Positions 17,475-26,045 of a DNA stretch of 64,000 bases are shown piece by piece. The position numbers and the translations under genes are program-made. Each line of letters begins with the position of its first letter. The first letter of the stretch is position 1. Where the stretch lies: positions 36,484 to 100,483 of the forward strand of contig JBBSBV010000012.1 of the NCBI GenBank assembly GCA_038250905.1, written 5' to 3'. The notes beneath the pieces are model-generated. The model had not been told where the DNA came from. It ran no database searches and worked only from the letters and a program-made list of their open reading frames with translations. The stretch comes from JAENVU01 sp038250905 (GTDB lineage Bacteria > Actinomycetota > Acidimicrobiia > IMCC26256 > JAENVU01).

Positions 17475-17503
17475 ACCGGTTGCCGGACCGGCACCGGTAC
17501 GAT
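17475..17503 (+). promoter_or_regulatory. hisD promoter with overlapping inverted repeat
   Basis: TACGAT (17498-17503) is a -10 box 6 nt before the hisD ATG. Immediately upstream, 17475-17498 forms an interrupted inverted repeat: ACCGGTTGCCGG, then A, then CCGGCACCGGT, with one extra T in the left arm. It covers the position of the -35, so it is a candidate operator for the his operon. A separate 12-bp palindrome ACCCGCGCGGGT sits at 17449-17460. Confidence 0.45.
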
Positions 17504-17509
17504 GCGCCC

Positions 17510-18802
17510 ATGCTCGCACGCCTCGACCTCCGCGACGCGCGCGCCGACCTCGAATCCCGTCTCGGTATCGGCATCCACGCGCCGACCACGGACGATTCGG
17601 TGACCGAGGTGGTGCAGGAGATCCTCGACTCGGTGCGCCGACGCGGTGACACCGCGGTGCGCGAATACACGCAGCGGTTCGACGGACCGTTCATCGATCA
17701 GTTGCGGGTCACACCGGACGAGTGCCGTAACGCGGTGAACGAGACGCCGTCCGAAGTCCGTGACGCCCTGGAGCTCGCCGCCGATCGGATCAACGAGTAC
17801 CACAAGGCGCAGGCCCTGACCCCGCCCGCCACCTATTCGTCGGCGGGTGTCGAGGTCACCGAGGCGATCCGGCCCGTCGACCGAGCCGGGCTCTACGTCC
17901 CCGGAGGTCGTGCCGCGTACCCGTCGACGGTGCTCATGACCGCGATCCCGGCTCGGGTGGCCGGGGTACCCGAACGCGTGCTCTGCGTCCCACCGGATGC
18001 CCAGGGTCGGGTCCCCGCGGTGACCTTGGCCGCCGCGCTCCTCACCGGGGTCGAGGAGATCTACCGCGTCGGGGGCGCGCAGGCCGTCGCCGCGATGGCG
18101 TACGGGACCGAGTCGATTCCCGCGGTCGACATCATCGTCGGACCCGGGAACGCGTACGTCGACACGGCCAAACGCCTGGTCGCGGGCGCGGGGATCGTCG
18201 GGATCGACGGGCCGGCCGGCCCGTCCGAACTGGTGGTCATCGCGGATCACACGGCAGATCCCGTCCAGGTCGCGCTCGATGTCGCCGCCCAGGCCGAACA
18301 CGGTCCCGGTGGGACGGTCTTCGTGGTGGCGTGGGAGGCCGAGGTGCTCGACAACGTGCTCGACGCGGTGCTGGGGTACCTGGCGTCGGCACCCCGGGCC
18401 GATGAGATCCAGTCGACCCTCGCCACCGGGGGGAAGTCGATCCTGGTCCGAGACGTCGAGCAGGCGTGCGCGGTCGCCAACACGGTCGCACCCGAGCACC
18501 TCGAGTTGATGGTCGAGCAGGCCTCGGATCTGGTGGCGTCGATCCGCAACGCCGGGGCCGTCTTCATCGACGCACCCACCGCCATCGGCGACTACGTCGC
18601 GGGCGCGAACCACGTCTTGCCCACCGGACGCGCCGCCCGCTTCGCGAGCGCGCTCCGCGTCGACGACTTCCGGACCCACATGCACATCGTGCGGGGGAGC
18701 GAGGCCGGGCTGGCGGCCATCGGGCCGGCCGCGGTCACCCTGGCGCGGGCCGAGGGACTGTCCGCCCACGCGGCGTCGGTCGAACGACGGCTGCGCCGGT
18801 GA
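17510..18802 (+). CDS. hisD: Histidinol dehydrogenase
   Basis: A 430-residue zinc enzyme that oxidises L-histidinol to L-histidine in two NAD-dependent steps. Family hallmarks are RPVDRAGLYVPGGRAAYPSTVLM, the long signature IDGPAGPSELVVIAD, AAQAEHGPGG, and near the end the ALRVDDFRTHMHIV segment. The catalytic Glu/His pair falls in TVAPEHLELM. ATG 17510 rather than GTG 17480 matches the family N-terminus and lies 6 nt after TACGAT. It heads hisD-hisC-hisB-hisA; the next GTG overlaps its TGA. Confidence 0.95.
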   Translation: MLARLDLRDARADLESRLGIGIHAPTTDDSVTEVVQEILDSVRRRGDTAVREYTQRFDGPFIDQLRVTPDECRNAVNETPSEVRDALELAADRINEYHKAQALTPPATYSSAGVEVTEAIRPVDRAGLYVPGGRAAYPSTVLMTAIPARVAGVPERVLCVPPDAQGRVPAVTLAAALLTGVEEIYRVGGAQAVAAMAYGTESIPAVDIIVGPGNAYVDTAKRLVAGAGIVGIDGPAGPSELVVIADHTADPVQVALDVAAQAEHGPGGTVFVVAWEAEVLDNVLDAVLGYLASAPRADEIQSTLATGGKSILVRDVEQACAVANTVAPEHLELMVEQASDLVASIRNAGAVFIDAPTAIGDYVAGANHVLPTGRAARFASALRVDDFRTHMHIVRGSEAGLAAIGPAAVTLARAEGLSAHAASVERRLRR

Positions 18803-19875
18803 GCCGCCCACTGCCCCGGAGCGACCTGCAGATGCTGTCGGGCTACCACTCGCCGCAGCTCGACGTGTCGATCCGGCTCAACACCAACGAGAGCCCGTTC
18901 CCACCACCGGCCGCCTTCGTCGACGCGTGGCTCGCCGAGCTGCGGGCCACCGCACTCCACCGGTATCCGGACCGGGCCGCCGCCGACCTCCGCGACGCGA
19001 TCGGTCGCAACGTCGGCCAGCCCCGCGATCGCGTCTTCGCCGCCAACGGTTCCAACGAGGTCCTCCAGACCGTGCTGCTCACCTACGGCGGTCCGGGTCG
19101 GCGGGCGCTGGTCTTCGAGCCCACCTACGCCTTGCACGCCCACATCGCCCGCATCACCGGCACCGAGGTGGTGACCGCCCACCGCACGGACGAGTTCGGC
19201 ATCGATCCTGCCTACGCGGTCGCGCTCATCCGGGAGCAGCGACCCGAGATCGTGTTCGTCTGCAGTCCCAACAACCCGTCCGGCACGGTCGAACCGCCCG
19301 AGACCATCGCCGCGATCGTGGCGGCATCCGACGCGCTGGTCGTCGTCGACGAGGCGTACGGCGAGTTCGCGGCCGATTCCGCGTTGACGTTGGTCAGCGA
19401 CGACCGGCCGCTGGTGGTCAGCCGGACATACTCCAAGGTGTGGTCGCTCGCCGCGTTGCGACTCGGGTTCGCCGTCGCTCCGGCATGGCTCGTGGAGGAA
19501 CTCGACAAGGTGGTGTTGCCGTATCACCTCGATGCCGCGACCCAGATCGCCGGGCGGGTCGCGCTCGACTTCGTCACCGACATGGAAGCGCGGGTCCACC
19601 TGCTGATCGAAGAACGCGAGCGGCTCTTCACCGCGCTGCTCGAAACCGACGGCGTGGAGGTCTTCCCGTCCGGCGCGAACTTCCTCTTGTTCCGATGTGC
19701 CGGACGCGGCCACGCGGTCTGGCAGGGCCTGGTGGACCGGGGAATTCTCGTGCGGGACTTCTCGTCCTGGCCCGGCGTCGAAGACTGCCTGCGGGTGACG
19801 ATCGGGACCGCCGAGGAGAACGACCGCTTCCGGTCGAGTCTCCACGCCGTTCTGCGCGAGAGTGACCCGGCATGA
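18799..19875 (+). CDS. hisC: Histidinol-phosphate aminotransferase
   Basis: A 358-residue PLP enzyme of aminotransferase class I/II that converts imidazole acetol phosphate to histidinol phosphate. The N-terminal RLNTNESPFPPP motif is diagnostic for HisC. The PLP-binding site shows CSPNNPSGT, VVVDEAYGEF and K213 in SRTYSKVWSLAALRLG. The start is GTG 18799, which overlaps the hisD stop; the frame is open further upstream but inside hisD. The stop overlaps the hisB ATG. Confidence 0.94.
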   Translation: MSRPLPRSDLQMLSGYHSPQLDVSIRLNTNESPFPPPAAFVDAWLAELRATALHRYPDRAAADLRDAIGRNVGQPRDRVFAANGSNEVLQTVLLTYGGPGRRALVFEPTYALHAHIARITGTEVVTAHRTDEFGIDPAYAVALIREQRPEIVFVCSPNNPSGTVEPPETIAAIVAASDALVVVDEAYGEFAADSALTLVSDDRPLVVSRTYSKVWSLAALRLGFAVAPAWLVEELDKVVLPYHLDAATQIAGRVALDFVTDMEARVHLLIEERERLFTALLETDGVEVFPSGANFLLFRCAGRGHAVWQGLVDRGILVRDFSSWPGVEDCLRVTIGTAEENDRFRSSLHAVLRESDPA

Positions 19876-20459
19876 GCCCGGCCCGTACCTCCCACCAGGA
19901 ACGCACCACCAACGAGACGAGCATCACGATCGACCTCGACCTCGACGGTCGGGGCGAGGCCACTGCCACCACCGGGATCCCGTTCTTCGACCACATGCTC
20001 GAGCAACTCGGCAAGCACGGCGGGTTCGACCTGCGGATCGACGCATCGGGTGACCTCGAGGTCGACACCCACCACACGATCGAGGACGTCGGCATCGTGC
20101 TCGGCGCCGCGTTCAAGGAGGCCGCCGGGGCCAAGGTCGGCGTCCGCCGGTTCGCGTCCGGGCTCTACCCGCTCGACGAGGCGTTGGTGCAGGTTGCCCT
20201 CGACCTCTCCGGCCGACCGTTCGTGGCCTACGACATCGACCCGGTCTCGGAGTGGATCGGCACGTTCGATCCGCAACTCGCCGAGGAGTTCTGGCGGGCA
20301 TTCGCGTTCGCGGCGGGGATCACCCTGCACCTGCGTTCGCTCGAGGGTCGCAACGGCCATCACGTGATCGAGGCGTCGTTCAAGGGCGTCGCGCGTTGTC
20401 TCCGCGACGCCATCCGCGTCGAGAGCGACGCGCTCCCTTCGACCAAGGGTGCGTTGTAG
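19872..20459 (+). CDS. hisB: Imidazoleglycerol-phosphate dehydratase
   Basis: A 195-residue manganese enzyme catalysing the sixth step of histidine synthesis. The paired metal-binding motifs DTHHTIEDVGI and GRNGHHVIEASFKG are both present, as is PFFDHMLEQLGKHGGFDL. It is the monofunctional form without a phosphatase domain. The ATG overlaps the hisC stop (ATGA). hisA follows with its frame beginning at the stop codon; hisH, which usually sits here, is missing. Confidence 0.95.
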   Translation: MSPARTSHQERTTNETSITIDLDLDGRGEATATTGIPFFDHMLEQLGKHGGFDLRIDASGDLEVDTHHTIEDVGIVLGAAFKEAAGAKVGVRRFASGLYPLDEALVQVALDLSGRPFVAYDIDPVSEWIGTFDPQLAEEFWRAFAFAAGITLHLRSLEGRNGHHVIEASFKGVARCLRDAIRVESDALPSTKGAL

Positions 20460-21205
20460 ACCTCTACCCGGCGATCGACCTGCGCGACGGCAACGCCGTG
20501 CGCCTCCTCCGCGGCAATTTCGCGGCGGAGACGGTGTACGACGCCGACCCGGTGGCAGTAGCCCGTGACTTCGAATCCCAGGGCGCACGCTGGATCCACG
20601 TGGTGGACCTCGATGCGGCCCGCACCGGTGTGGCCGGCAACCTCGGAGCCATCGAGGCGATCTGCGCCGCAGTTGCGTGTCGGGTCCAGGCGGGCGGCGG
20701 GGTGCGGTCGGTCGAGGCCGCGGGCGCACTGTTCGGGGCCGGTGTCGACCGGGTGATCGTCGGTACCGCGGCGGTCGAGAGCCCCGAACTCGTGGACGTG
20801 CTGTGTCAGTTGCACGGCGGGCACGTCGGCGTCGGACTCGATGCCCACGGCCGGGAGGTGGCGGTGCGAGGGTGGGTCGCGGGCAGTGGCCGGAACCTCA
20901 ACGACCTCGCCCAGCGGTTCGGGCAGTCGGGGATCTCGGCGCTCGTGGTCACCGAGATCGGCCGCGACGGGACCCTCGAAGGACCCGATCTCGACCAACT
21001 CGAATCGGTGATGGCGATGACCGGAGTCCCCGTGATCGCGAGCGGCGGCGTCGGTACCGTCGAGGATCTCCACGCCCTCGCCGCACTCGAAGTGGGCGAC
21101 CGTCGACTCGCCGGTGCGATCGCCGGGCGGGCCCTCTACGAGCACCGGTTCACCGTCGCCGAGGGTATCCAGGCCTGCAACGCAGGCGGGCGTGGCCGGC
21201 CCTGA
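20456..21205 (+). CDS. hisA: HisA-type phosphoribosylformimino-5-aminoimidazole carboxamide isomerase (unusual start)
   Basis: A (beta/alpha)8 isomerase of about 249 residues. Hallmarks are LYPAIDLRDGNAVRL, VDLDAARTGVAGN, QAGGGVRS, GTAAVESP, ITEIGRDGTLEGPD-like TEIGRDGTL and IASGGVG. Homology begins at bases 20456 onward, where the codon is GTA, not a standard start. AAGGG at 20445-20449 is spaced ideally for that point. The nearest in-frame standard codon is TTG 20396, which would add 20 basic residues and a 64-nt overlap with hisB. I place the start by homology and flag it. It might also carry PRAI activity (PriA), since trpF relatives vary in actinobacteria, but a trpF gene exists here. 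Confidence 0.85.
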   Translation, partial: VDLYPAIDLRDGNAVRLLRGNFAAETVYDADPVAVARDFESQGARWIHVVDLDAARTGVAGNLGAIEAICAAVACRVQAGGGVRSVEAAGALFGAGVDRVIVGTAAVESPELVDVLCQLHGGHVGVGLDAHGREVAVRGWVAGSGRNLNDLAQRFGQSGISALVVTEIGRDGTLEGPDLDQLESVMAMTGVPVIASGGVGTVEDLHALAALEVGDRRLAGAIAGRALYEHRFTVAEGIQACNAGGRGRP

Positions 21206-21213
21206 AGCCCGGG

Positions 21214-21834
21214 TTACTGCTCCAGCCGCGCGGCCAACCATTCCCGGGCGAGCGTGCAGAGTCGATCAGTGCGGCCGATGAAGAAATGTGACGCGCCGGG
21301 CACGATCTCGACGGTGAGCGCAGCCCAACTTCCGGCGTCGGCCACGACCTCCGCCGGTGCGCGCACCTCGTCGTGCTCGGCCAGGAGCAACAGCTTCGGA
21401 CGCGGATCGGCGGCGAGATCGTCGAGGCGGACGGCGAACCGCAACGGTGGAGCGATACCGATCCAACCGGCGACCGCGGGATCGTGGACCGAGAGCGCGA
21501 CGTCACCACCGAAGGACCAACCGGCGACGAAGCAGGGAACCGTGGCGTCGGTCGCCAGCCAACGAAGCGCCGCTTCCGCGTCCGAACGCTCGCCGACTCC
21601 GTCGTCGTAGGTGCCCTCGCTCGCGCCGACGCCCCGGAAGTTGAACCGCAGGCAGGTGAATCCGGCTGCCGGGAGGCCCCGGAACAGCTCCGAGATCACC
21701 AGTGACCGCATGGTGCCGCCGTGGAGCGGGTGCGGATGACACAACACGACCCGCGCCGCCTCGTGCTCGCTGCGGGCGACCTCGGCCTCCAGGACGAGCC
21801 CGTCGATGGTGACGAGCGACACGGGTTCGATCAC
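21214..21834 (-). CDS. Alpha/beta hydrolase
   Basis: A 206-residue alpha/beta hydrolase of the small dienelactone-hydrolase/COG2945-like type. It has HPHPLHGG near the N-terminus, the nucleophile elbow G-W-S-F-G-G, and a C-terminal VPGASHFFIGR carrying the catalytic His. The acid is probably the Asp in AEHDEVR. The substrate is unknown. The start is GTG 21834, supported by TACGCT 8 nt upstream, although the frame is open much further. It converges on hisA with 8 bp between stops and diverges from the thioesterase gene across 27 bp. Confidence 0.82.
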   Translation of the reverse strand: MIEPVSLVTIDGLVLEAEVARSEHEAARVVLCHPHPLHGGTMRSLVISELFRGLPAAGFTCLRFNFRGVGASEGTYDDGVGERSDAEAALRWLATDATVPCFVAGWSFGGDVALSVHDPAVAGWIGIAPPLRFAVRLDDLAADPRPKLLLLAEHDEVRAPAEVVADAGSWAALTVEIVPGASHFFIGRTDRLCTLAREWLAARLEQ

Positions 21835-21842
21835 GGTGGTGG

Positions 21843-21852
21843 AGCGTATTCT
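21843..21852. promoter_or_regulatory. Bidirectional promoter core between hydrolase and thioesterase genes
   Basis: Minus-strand TACGCT (21848 down to 21843) and plus-strand TATTCT (21847-21852) share the TA at 21847-21848. They lie 8 and 9 nt from the respective start codons, which are 27 bp apart. The layout repeats that of the mshD/nth and glucosidase/trpC pairs. Confidence 0.55.
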
Positions 21853-21861
21853 CCGGCCCTC

Positions 21862-22692
21862 ATGACGACACCCTTCGACCAAGAGACCGCGGTCCACGCC
21901 CGGGGCGACGGAACGTTCACCGCCACCATGGCCCCCACTTGGTGGGTGGCGCGCGGTCCGAACGGCGGATACCTCGCGGCCGTGATCCTGCGGGCCCTCA
22001 CCGAGACCGTCGACGATCCGACACGCACCCCGCGTTCGTTGACCGTCCACTACCTGAGCCCGGCCGGGGCCGGCGACGTCGAGATCGAGACCCGACGGGA
22101 GCGAGCGGGTCGGTCGATGACGAGTTGCTCGGCCCGGGTCACCCAGGACGGCCGGCTCGTCGCACTCGCGCTCAGCGCGTTCTCCTCGCCCCGTCCCGGG
22201 ATCGAGTTCTGCGACTCGGTGATGCCCCAGGTGCCAGGCCCGAACCACTACGTCGCCCGCGAGGTCCCACCCGAGGCGCCGGCCATCGCACACCGTTGGG
22301 ACACCCGGTGGGCCATCGGTCACCCGCCGGTCCCGGGCGCTCCACGCGGCGCGCGTGCGGTCGCGGGTGGTTGGATCCGGTTGCCCGAACACCGTGCGGT
22401 CGACGCGCTGGTCGCAGCGGCGATCACCGACGGTTGGGTGCCGCCGACCTTCAGCCGGGTCGAGGAACCGGTCGTCGTCCCCACGGTCGACCTCACGATC
22501 CACTTCCGCAACGAGTTGCCCCATCCGGGACTGGCGCCGGACCAGTTCGTCCTCGCGTCGTTCCGGACCACGGTGGCCACCGGTGGCTTTCTCGAGGAAG
22601 ACGGCGAGGTGTGGGCGCCCGACGGCACGCTCCTGGCGCAGTCACGTCAGCTCGCGACGGTGTTGCCGCTCTCGGGGTTCACTCCGAGCTGA
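21862..22692 (+). CDS. Acyl-CoA thioesterase-like double hotdog protein
   Basis: A 276-residue protein resembling TesB-type or thioesterase-superfamily acyl-CoA hydrolases with two hotdog domains. The first domain shows GPNGGYLAAVILRAL and SLTVHYLSPAGAGDVEIET, both typical of this group. The second has VDLTIHFRNELP and ends SRQLATVLPL. It probably hydrolyses medium- or branched-chain acyl-CoA, by family inference. ATG 21862 follows TATTCT by 9 nt. The last 14 bp overlap the convergent SDR gene. Confidence 0.82.
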   Translation: MTTPFDQETAVHARGDGTFTATMAPTWWVARGPNGGYLAAVILRALTETVDDPTRTPRSLTVHYLSPAGAGDVEIETRRERAGRSMTSCSARVTQDGRLVALALSAFSSPRPGIEFCDSVMPQVPGPNHYVAREVPPEAPAIAHRWDTRWAIGHPPVPGAPRGARAVAGGWIRLPEHRAVDALVAAAITDGWVPPTFSRVEEPVVVPTVDLTIHFRNELPHPGLAPDQFVLASFRTTVATGGFLEEDGEVWAPDGTLLAQSRQLATVLPLSGFTPS

Positions 22693-23533
22693 CGATGCCC
22701 CGCAACGCGTCGGCTCCGTAGAGGGGCTCGACGATCGACCGGTAGCTCGGCCCGCGGGAGAGCAGGTGCCCACCGTCGACGTTGATCAGCTGACCCGTGA
22801 CCCAGGTGGACTCCGGACCCACCAGGAACCGGGCCATCGCGGCGATGTCGTCGACGGTCCCCACGCGCGAGATCGGCATGCATTCGAGGTAGTCGTCGAG
22901 GACCGGACCGCCCGCGGTCACGAAACCGACGAGGTCGGTGTCGACCAGGCCGGGCCGGATCGCGTTGACGCGCACGCCACTGGCCCCGAGTTCGACGGCC
23001 GCGAGCTGGCAGACGTGGTCGATCCCGGCTTTCCCCGGACCGTACGCGCCGAACCACGGATGCACATTGGAACTCGCGATCGACGAGATACCGACGATCG
23101 AACCGGCGCCCGCGCGCGCCATCGCCGCGCCTGCGTGCTTGATGGTGAGCATCGTGCCGGTGATGTTGAGGTCGATCGTCCGCCGCCACGCCTCGACGTC
23201 CATCATCGTGATCGGGCCGAGGGTCTCGGAACCGCCGGCGCAGGCGACCACGCCGTCGAGCGCTCCGGTCAGGGCGAGCGCCTGCTCGACCGCGGCGGCA
23301 ACCTCGGACTCGTGGGTCACGTCGGTGGCCACCGCCTGCACGGTGACGCCGGGCGCGGCGACTTCCCGCAGGTGGGCGACGCCCGCCGCCAACCGTTCCT
23401 CCGACCGACCGCAGATCGTCACCTGGGCGCCGTCCGCCGCGAAGCGAGCAGCACAACCCAGGCCGATACCGCTCCCGCCACCGGTGACGAGGATCGAACC
23501 GCCTTCGAGGCCGCCGCGTGGGATCGAGGTCAT
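22679..23533 (-). CDS. Short-chain dehydrogenase/reductase
   Basis: A 284-residue classical SDR with the cofactor motif TGGGSGIG near residue 17, CAGGSE in place of NNAG, and the catalytic Ser-Tyr-Lys set (GISSIAS, then AYGPGKAG). The C-terminus has VTGQLINVDGG. The fold supports oxidation or reduction of an alcohol or ketone; the substrate is unknown. The ATG at 23533 overlaps the stop of the upstream oligopeptidase gene as ATGA. The 3' end overlaps the thioesterase gene by 14 bp on the opposite strand. Confidence 0.87.
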   Translation of the reverse strand: MTSIPRGGLEGGSILVTGGGSGIGLGCAARFAADGAQVTICGRSEERLAAGVAHLREVAAPGVTVQAVATDVTHESEVAAAVEQALALTGALDGVVACAGGSETLGPITMMDVEAWRRTIDLNITGTMLTIKHAGAAMARAGAGSIVGISSIASSNVHPWFGAYGPGKAGIDHVCQLAAVELGASGVRVNAIRPGLVDTDLVGFVTAGGPVLDDYLECMPISRVGTVDDIAAMARFLVGPESTWVTGQLINVDGGHLLSRGPSYRSIVEPLYGADALRGIVSSE

Positions 23534-25620
23534 CGTGATGCTCCCGTCAGCTCGGTGATGAGGAACGCGAGGACCATGGCCTCGTCCTTCCAGACGTCGT
23601 AACGACCCGAGGGGCCGCCGTGACCCGCGCCCATCTCGGTCTTCAGCAACAAGGTGCGATCGTCGGTCTTGGTGACGCGCAGCTTGGCCACCCATTTCGC
23701 CGGCTCCCAGTACGAGACGCGCGGGTCGTTGAGCCCCGCGGTGACGAGCAGGGCGGGGTAGTCCTTGGCCTCGACGTTGTCGTAGGGGGAGTACGTCAAC
23801 ATGTACGAGTAGTCGTCGGGATCCTCGAGTGGGTTGCCCCACTCCTCCCACTCGGTCACCGTGAGCGGCAGTTCCACGTCCTGCATCGTGGTCACGACGT
23901 CGACGAACGGGACTTCGGCCACCACGGCGCGGAACAGGTCGGGCCGGAGGTTCGCGACCGCACCCATGAGGAGCCCACCCGCACTCCCACCCCGGGCGCC
24001 GAGCCGGTCGGGACTCGTGTACCCGGCCGCGCAGAGGTGTTCGGCACACGCGATGAAGTCGGCGAAGGTGTTGCGCTTCGCCTGCAGGCGACCCTGCTCG
24101 TACCACTGGCGACCGAGTTCACCGCCGCCGCGAATGTGGGCGATCGCGAACACGAACCCGCGGTCGAGGAGGCTGACCCGGATCGAGGAGAACGTCGGGT
24201 CGACCGACGACTCGTAACTCCCGTACCCGTACAGCAGTGCGGGCGCGGTCCCGTCGAGCGGGACGTCGCGCCGATGCACCACCGAGATCGGTATCCGCGC
24301 GCCGTCCTCGGCGGTCGCCCAGAGCCGCTCGGACGTGTAGTTCTCCGGGTCGAAGCCACCGAGCACGGGGGTGCGTTTGACGAGCTGACGGGTCCCGGCG
24401 CGAAACGGTTCGTCGTACGCGCTCGTCGGGATCACGAGGGACGTGTACCCGAAGCGGAAGTGGTCGGTGTCGAACTCGAGGTTGTCCGCGATCCAAGTGC
24501 TGTAGACGGGATCGTCCATCGCCAGGACCCGCTCGTACGGTTCGCCTTCGAGGCCGATGACCCGAAGTTGCTCCAGGCCGGCTTCGCGTTCGGAGACGAC
24601 GAGTGCGGCTGCGAATGCGTCGACGTCGTCGATCTTCACGTCGGCCCGGTGGGGGATGAACTCGGTCCAACTCCCGCGGCCGGGCGAGTCGACCGACGCG
24701 GTCATCACCTTGAAGTTCGTCGCGTGATCGGCATTCGTGACGATGAACAGCTGCTCGGTGCCGTCGGCCGCGACGTGGTGGTCGACGCCGTACTCGAGCC
24801 CTTCGGTGCGAGGTTCCACGAGGCGGAGCCCAGCGGTCAGGTCGTCGGGGTCGAGCAGGTGCGCCTCACTCGTCAGCTTCGACTCGGTGGTGACGAGGAT
24901 CAGACGGCCGCTCCGAGTGCGACCGACCGACACGAAGTAGCGCTCGTCGGCCTCGTGGAAGACCAGAACGTCCTCGGCCTCGCCGAGCGTGTGGCGCCAC
25001 ACCTGGAACGGGCGCATCGCATCGTCGGGACGGACGTAGAGGACGGTGCGGTTGTCGTTCGCCCACGCGAGACCGTAGTAGGTGCCTTCGATCACGTCGG
25101 GGTGGTCGACACCGCTCGCGAGATCGCGGAATCGGAGCGTGTGCAACTCGCTGCCGTCGTCGTCGAAGGCGTACGCGATGGCCGACTGGTCCGGCGCCAG
25201 CGCGAGCCCGCCGAGCGAGAAGTACTCCAGGCCGGCCGCGAGGTCGTTCTCGTCGAGCACCACGGTCTCGTCAGTGCCCTCGGGCACACCCGCGGGCCGT
25301 CGACCGTGCGACGCGTACTGCGCGCCCTCGAAGGTGCGGGTGAAGTATTCCCATGGACCCTTGCGGGCCGGGGGCGAGATGTCGGTCTCCTGGACCCGGG
25401 CGCGGATCTCCTCGAACAGCGTCGCCTGCAACTCCGTGGTGGAGGCGAGGACGCTTTCGGTGTACTGATTCTCGGCTTCGAGATACGAGATCACGGCCGG
25501 GTCGTGCCGGTCCCGCAGCCAGTACCACGGGTCGACACGGGTATCACCGTGGCGGACGAGTTCGACGGGGCGGGGCGGGGCGAGTGGGGGCATGGTGGTC
25601 ACGGCGGGGGAGTCTGCCAT
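23530..25620 (-). CDS. Prolyl oligopeptidase family protein (oligopeptidase B-like)
   Basis: A protein of about 696 residues with an N-terminal seven-bladed beta-propeller and a C-terminal alpha/beta hydrolase domain. The catalytic triad can be placed as Ser in GARGGSAGGLLMG, Asp in GLNDPRV and His in GAGHGG. YGYGSYE and IAHIRGGGELGR are S9A hallmarks. S9A oligopeptidase B enzymes cut peptides after Lys or Arg. There is no signal peptide. Three starts are possible (25683, 25620, 25593); ATG 25620 is a compromise without a clear Shine-Dalgarno. The SDR gene follows with an ATGA overlap. Confidence 0.9.
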   Translation of the reverse strand: MADSPAVTTMPPLAPPRPVELVRHGDTRVDPWYWLRDRHDPAVISYLEAENQYTESVLASTTELQATLFEEIRARVQETDISPPARKGPWEYFTRTFEGAQYASHGRRPAGVPEGTDETVVLDENDLAAGLEYFSLGGLALAPDQSAIAYAFDDDGSELHTLRFRDLASGVDHPDVIEGTYYGLAWANDNRTVLYVRPDDAMRPFQVWRHTLGEAEDVLVFHEADERYFVSVGRTRSGRLILVTTESKLTSEAHLLDPDDLTAGLRLVEPRTEGLEYGVDHHVAADGTEQLFIVTNADHATNFKVMTASVDSPGRGSWTEFIPHRADVKIDDVDAFAAALVVSEREAGLEQLRVIGLEGEPYERVLAMDDPVYSTWIADNLEFDTDHFRFGYTSLVIPTSAYDEPFRAGTRQLVKRTPVLGGFDPENYTSERLWATAEDGARIPISVVHRRDVPLDGTAPALLYGYGSYESSVDPTFSSIRVSLLDRGFVFAIAHIRGGGELGRQWYEQGRLQAKRNTFADFIACAEHLCAAGYTSPDRLGARGGSAGGLLMGAVANLRPDLFRAVVAEVPFVDVVTTMQDVELPLTVTEWEEWGNPLEDPDDYSYMLTYSPYDNVEAKDYPALLVTAGLNDPRVSYWEPAKWVAKLRVTKTDDRTLLLKTEMGAGHGGPSGRYDVWKDEAMVLAFLITELTGASR

Positions 25621-25667
25621 CGCAATGAGTGGGAGCGACGACGGAGGTCGGCGGTACGCTCGCCCGC

Positions 25668-26045
25668 ATGCCGATTGCGACACCGATAGCGCACACCGAG
25701 GCCGAGATCGCGGCCGTGAGCTTCGACGCCGACGGGCTGGTTCCGGCCATCGTCCAGGAGGAAACCACCGGCGCGGTCCTCATGATGGCGTGGATGAACG
25801 AGGACTCCCTGCGCCGCACCCTCGAGACCGGACGTACCTGGTTCTGGAGCCGCAGCCGCCAGGAGTACTGGTGCAAGGGCGAGACCTCGGGCGACCGCCA
25901 GTTCGTCCGTACCGCGCACTACGACTGCGACATGGACGTGCTGCTCTTCGTCGTGGAGCAGGAAGGCCGGGGCGCCTGCCACACCGGCGAACGCTCCTGT
26001 TTCTTCCGGGCGTTCGGCTCCGGCGCCGAACCCGGCCGCGTGTGA
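25668..26045 (+). CDS. hisI: Phosphoribosyl-AMP cyclohydrolase
   Basis: A 125-residue metal enzyme that opens the purine ring of PR-AMP (third step of histidine synthesis). The zinc and magnesium sites are visible in TAHYDCDMDVLLF and GACHTGERSCFF, and SRSRQEYWCKGETSG is diagnostic. It is monofunctional: no HisE domain is fused. ATG 25668 lies 7 nt after TACGCT (25655-25660), so it is probably leaderless. Its stop overlaps the GTG of trpE, an unusual his-trp coupling. Confidence 0.95.
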   Translation: MPIATPIAHTEAEIAAVSFDADGLVPAIVQEETTGAVLMMAWMNEDSLRRTLETGRTWFWSRSRQEYWCKGETSGDRQFVRTAHYDCDMDVLLFVVEQEGRGACHTGERSCFFRAFGSGAEPGRV

